NCBI GenBank assembly: GCA_963800505.1
Contig: CAWDBL010000006.1
Coordinates: 62,001-126,000, forward strand
Source: Fodinibacter sp963800505
GTDB lineage: Bacteria > Actinomycetota > Actinomycetes > Actinomycetales > Dermatophilaceae
Length of the DNA stretch: 64,000 nt
Reading direction: 5' to 3'
The position numbers and the translations under genes are program-made. The notes under the pieces are model-generated. The model was not told where the DNA came from and did no database searches. It worked only from the letters and a program-made list of their open reading frames with translations. Positions 61,646-64,000 of this stretch are shown here, piece after piece. Numbering within the stretch: position 1 is the first letter of the stretch; each line of letters begins with the position of its first letter.

Positions 61646-62095
61646 TCAGCGGGCTCGCCGCGCCGGCGAGGTCGCGGCAGTCACCAGACGTTGCCGGACG
61701 CCCGGTGTGTACGACGAGGCGACGACGGACTCGGCGATCAGTGTCTGGCACCTGACGACTCCCGCGAACCGGGCCATCCCCGCCTCGACCGCCACCACGG
61801 GCGCCCGCACGGTCACGGACGTCGCGCTGGTGATCGCCTGGTCCGCGAGCATGGCTGTGTCCCAAGTGATTCCGGTCCACACCGGATAGTTGAGATCGCC
61901 GCCCTCGAACTGCACCCACACGGTCGACCCGACTCCCGGCATCGCCAGCATCCCCACTGGCATGGGTGGCAGGCACGCCGAGGCCCAGACCGGGTCCTCC
62001 CCCACGGCGTGCACCACCACCTTCAGCCGGCCCTGTCGCAGGGGGTCGCGGTCGTCATCGACCACCGCACGGTAGGGACCTGCACTGTGACCCAT
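61646..62095 (-). CDS. gpV/Gp5-type (VgrG OB-fold) baseplate spike protein, orphan, apparent 3' frameshift
   Basis: A 149-aa protein of the phage gpV / T4 Gp5 / VgrG OB-fold family that forms the puncturing spike of contractile injection systems. Seen are GRLKVVVHAVGEDPVWASACLP and GSTVWVQFEGGDLNYPVWTG, then a beta-prism like segment RAPVVAVEAGMARFAGVVRC. The ATG is at 62095. The natural end appears to be ...SSYTPGAGNVW. One extra base at 61698 shifts the frame to TPGVRQRLV and adds about 15 residues; without it a TGA would fall at 61681-61683. No sheath, tube or other baseplate gene lies nearby. Confidence 0.72.
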   Translation of the reverse strand: MGHSAGPYRAVVDDDRDPLRQGRLKVVVHAVGEDPVWASACLPPMPVGMLAMPGVGSTVWVQFEGGDLNYPVWTGITWDTAMLADQAITSATSVTVRAPVVAVEAGMARFAGVVRCQTLIAESVVASSYTPGVRQRLVTAATSPARRAR

Positions 62096-62181
62096 GACGT
62101 CCTCCTGCTCGGCTCCGCGGTGCTCCACCACGTGCCGAGCGTCCCATCCCACACCGCGTCGCAACAGTGGGCGCGTCCGCC

Positions 62182-62218
62182 GCGTGCCCGGCATCCGATG
62201 TTCGGATGCCGGGCACGC
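62182..62218 (-). terminator. Terminator made from an inverted octamer pair
   Basis: A perfect 17-bp stem with a 3-nt loop (tgt), between the aldo/keto reductase stop (62266) and the spike gene. Both arms contain the octamer: CGGCATCC at 62189-62196 and GGATGCCG at 62204-62211. Confidence 0.8.
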
Positions 62219-62265
62219 TCGCCTTTGTGGCCGCCCGGCGCACCTCGCGCGGGTGGCTGCGCGAC

Positions 62266-63276
62266 TCAGGCCACGCGACCCTGAGGTGCGGTCTCCGCGG
62301 TCTTGCCGGGGTCGCGCTCGACGATGTCACCGAGCGCGTCGTCGATGCGGGACAGCAGCTCCGGCTCGAGAGTCACGCCGGCTGCCTTGACGTTCTCGCC
62401 GACCTGCTCGGGCCGCGAGGCACCGACGAGCGCGGCTGCGACGTTGCGGTTCTGGAGCACCCAGGCGACGGCGAGCTGGGCCATCGTCAGGCCCGCGTCA
62501 TCCGCCACGGGCTTGAGCTTCTGCACCCGGCTGAGGACGTCGTCGTTCATGAACCTCTTGATCATGTCGGCGCCGCCCTTCTCGTCGGCCGCCCGCGAAC
62601 CCTCCGGGGGCTGCTGTCCCGGAACGTACTTGCCGGTGAGCACGCCCTGGGCGATCGGGCTCCAGACGATCTGGCTGATGCCGAGCTCCTCGCAGGTCGG
62701 CACGACCTCGTCCTCGATGACCCGCCACAGCATCGAGTACTGGGGCTGGCTCGAGATCAGCTGCACGCCAAGGTCCTTCGCCAGCTCGTGGCCTGCGCGG
62801 ATCTGATCGGCCGTCCACTCGCTGACGCCGATGTAGAGCGCCTTGCCCTGGCGCACGACGTCGGCGAACGCCTGCATCGTCTCCTCGAGCGGCGTCTCGG
62901 TGTCGTAGCGGTGGGCCTGGTAGAGGTCGACGTAGTCGGTCTGCAGGCGGGTCAGCGACCCGTTGATCGACTCCATGATGTGCTTGCGCGACAGGCCGGT
63001 GTCGTTCTTGCCGCCGGGGCCGGTCGGCCAGTAGACCTTCGTGAAGATCTCCAGGCTCTCGCGCCGCTCACCCTTGAGCGCCTCACCGAGCACCGTCTCG
63101 GCCTTGGTGTTGGCGTAGACGTCGGCGGTGTCGAAGGTGCTGATGCCGTGCTCGAGGGCCGCGCGCACGCACTGGGTGGCGATGTCGTTCTCCACCTGCG
63201 AGCCGTGCGTCAGCCAGTTGCCGTAGGTGATCTCGGAGATCTTGAGTCCGCTGTTGCCGAGGTATCGGTAGTCCAT
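62266..63276 (-). CDS. Aldo/keto reductase (Kv-beta-like)
   Basis: A 336-aa AKR. Tetrad regions FDTADVYANTKAETVLGEAL (Asp, Tyr), IFTKVYWPTGPGGK (Lys), LYQAHRYDTETPLEET (His) are intact, and the C-terminal cofactor loop is VGASRPEQVGENVKA. Closest to the voltage-gated potassium channel beta subunit-type AKR group. Substrate unknown. The ATG at 63276 has GTGAGGA upstream; a GTG three codons earlier would overlap that site. Confidence 0.92.
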   Translation of the reverse strand: MDYRYLGNSGLKISEITYGNWLTHGSQVENDIATQCVRAALEHGISTFDTADVYANTKAETVLGEALKGERRESLEIFTKVYWPTGPGGKNDTGLSRKHIMESINGSLTRLQTDYVDLYQAHRYDTETPLEETMQAFADVVRQGKALYIGVSEWTADQIRAGHELAKDLGVQLISSQPQYSMLWRVIEDEVVPTCEELGISQIVWSPIAQGVLTGKYVPGQQPPEGSRAADEKGGADMIKRFMNDDVLSRVQKLKPVADDAGLTMAQLAVAWVLQNRNVAAALVGASRPEQVGENVKAAGVTLEPELLSRIDDALGDIVERDPGKTAETAPQGRVA

Positions 63277-63352
63277 GGTCCTCACCGTATGTCGGGGGGC
63301 CGGCGCCGCCGCAGGCAGCGACGCCGGCTTCTATGTCTGTCGAAGGGGGGCC

Positions 63353-63384
63353 GCCGAGCCGGTCGGTTCTGTGACCGGCTCGGC
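63353..63384 (-). terminator. Terminator downstream of the terminal membrane protein gene
   Basis: A perfect 12-bp stem (63353-63364 with 63373-63384) and 8-nt loop, just after the stop of the membrane protein gene at 63393. Confidence 0.75.
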
Positions 63385-63392
63385 AGACCGAC

Positions 63393-63944
63393 TCAGCCCT
63401 TGCGGCGCAGCCGCGAGCTGACGCCCTCGGCGACGCTGCGCGGGCGCTGCTGCTCACCGGCGAACGAGCTGACCACGACGAGCGCGCCGGTGATGGCCGG
63501 CACGACCCACTGCAGCACGGCAAGCTGCCGCTGCGCCTTGGCGACGTGGGTGGGGGTCTGCGCGGTCGGCTCGGTGCCCGACTCGACGGGAACGTCGTGG
63601 TGCTGCGAGACCTTCTGGCCGAGCATCCGGCTGTAGGCCGTGGCACCCAGGGCGGCGGCCGTCAGGCCGGTCTTGACCAGCGCCATGGTGCCGACGCCCT
63701 TCTGGGCCGTGAGGCGGTCGGTGTTGCCGGCGAGCTGGCCGACGCTGCCGGCCAGGTGCAGGCCGATCGCGGCTGCGTTGACCGGTGTCCAGCGGTCCCA
63801 GCCCTCGTTGGCGACGGCACCGGAACTGCCCTTGCCGTCCGCCTCGGCCGCTGCCTTGTTGAGCCCGACCGCGTTGGCGAGGGTGCCGCCGAACCAGGCC
63901 GAGAGGCCGACGTCGTGCAGGGATCGGGAAACGGTGTTGGCCAT
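63393..63944 (-). CDS. Conserved actinobacterial membrane protein (unknown function)
   Basis: A 183-aa protein with hydrophobic segments around VNAAAIGLHLAGSVGQLAG, GTMALVKTGLTAAALGATAY and VLQWVVPAITGALVVVSSF, and a basic C-terminal tail (SSRLRRKG). It begins MANTVSRSLHDVGLSAWFGGTLANAVGLNKAA, a start typical of this uncharacterised actinobacterial family. AGGAGGACAC precedes the ATG. No function is known to me. Confidence 0.82.
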   Translation of the reverse strand: MANTVSRSLHDVGLSAWFGGTLANAVGLNKAAAEADGKGSSGAVANEGWDRWTPVNAAAIGLHLAGSVGQLAGNTDRLTAQKGVGTMALVKTGLTAAALGATAYSRMLGQKVSQHHDVPVESGTEPTAQTPTHVAKAQRQLAVLQWVVPAITGALVVVSSFAGEQQRPRSVAEGVSSRLRRKG

Positions 63945-64000
63945 GAGTGTGTCCTCCTGAAGCGCGAAGCTGTGGTGGTCGAGCCATCCGCCTACCCAGC

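Overview
The window is very GC-rich and densely coded. Its gene content is actinobacterial: an mraZ-to-divIVA division cluster with SepF and a long FtsI tail, a Lys/Ala-rich sigma-70, a TraR/DksA-type zinc finger protein, SAM-IV-type riboswitches and an F420-type DDN protein. I infer a Micrococcales member, plausibly Intrasporangiaceae (Janibacter/Terrabacter/Knoellia-like). MurE has a DNPR motif, which points to diaminopimelate peptidoglycan. I saw no rRNA, tRNA, insertion sequence or CRISPR array.

Positions 1-24017 form one long minus-strand block read right to left. In transcription order it holds mraZ, rsmH, ftsL, ftsI, murE, murF, mraY, murD, ftsW, murG, murC, ftsQ, ftsZ, pgeF, yggS, sepF, yggT, a DivIVA/Wag31 protein, a TraR/DksA protein broken by two frameshifts, lspA, an RluD-type pseudouridine synthase and the 5' part of dnaE. 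Most murein genes overlap by 4 bp, so they are probably translationally coupled. Divergent from mraZ is a plus-strand trio, MoxR ATPase / DUF58 / transglutaminase (24514-29113). The intergenic region between them carries MraZ-box-like repeats pointing both ways.

Positions 29182-43047 hold a GNAT enzyme, the main sigma factor, a universal stress protein, metX behind a SAM-IV-like riboswitch, DUF4192, DUF1232, EcsC, a family A DNA polymerase-like protein, a PAC2 protein and an HrpA-type helicase. Next come a two-gene WXG/EspC-like cassette (43238-44733), metY with its own SAM-IV-like riboswitch, and an aldo/keto reductase.

Positions 47747-64000 are more accessory: a DDN-family protein, small membrane proteins, an alpha/beta hydrolase, ornithine aminotransferase, a patatin, a SprT protein with a KOW-like tail, a decaying secreted-protein/lipoprotein locus (54200-55753), an SDR, a SulP transporter, an NmrA protein, an MFS-cyclic-nucleotide-binding fusion, an orphan gpV/VgrG-type spike gene with an apparent 1-nt frameshift at its 3' end, a second aldo/keto reductase and a membrane protein.

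Across the window the octamer GGATGCCG/CGGCATCC occurs about 70 times by eye. That is roughly ten times the chance expectation. It also occurs as inverted pairs inside terminator hairpins, much like DNA uptake sequences.
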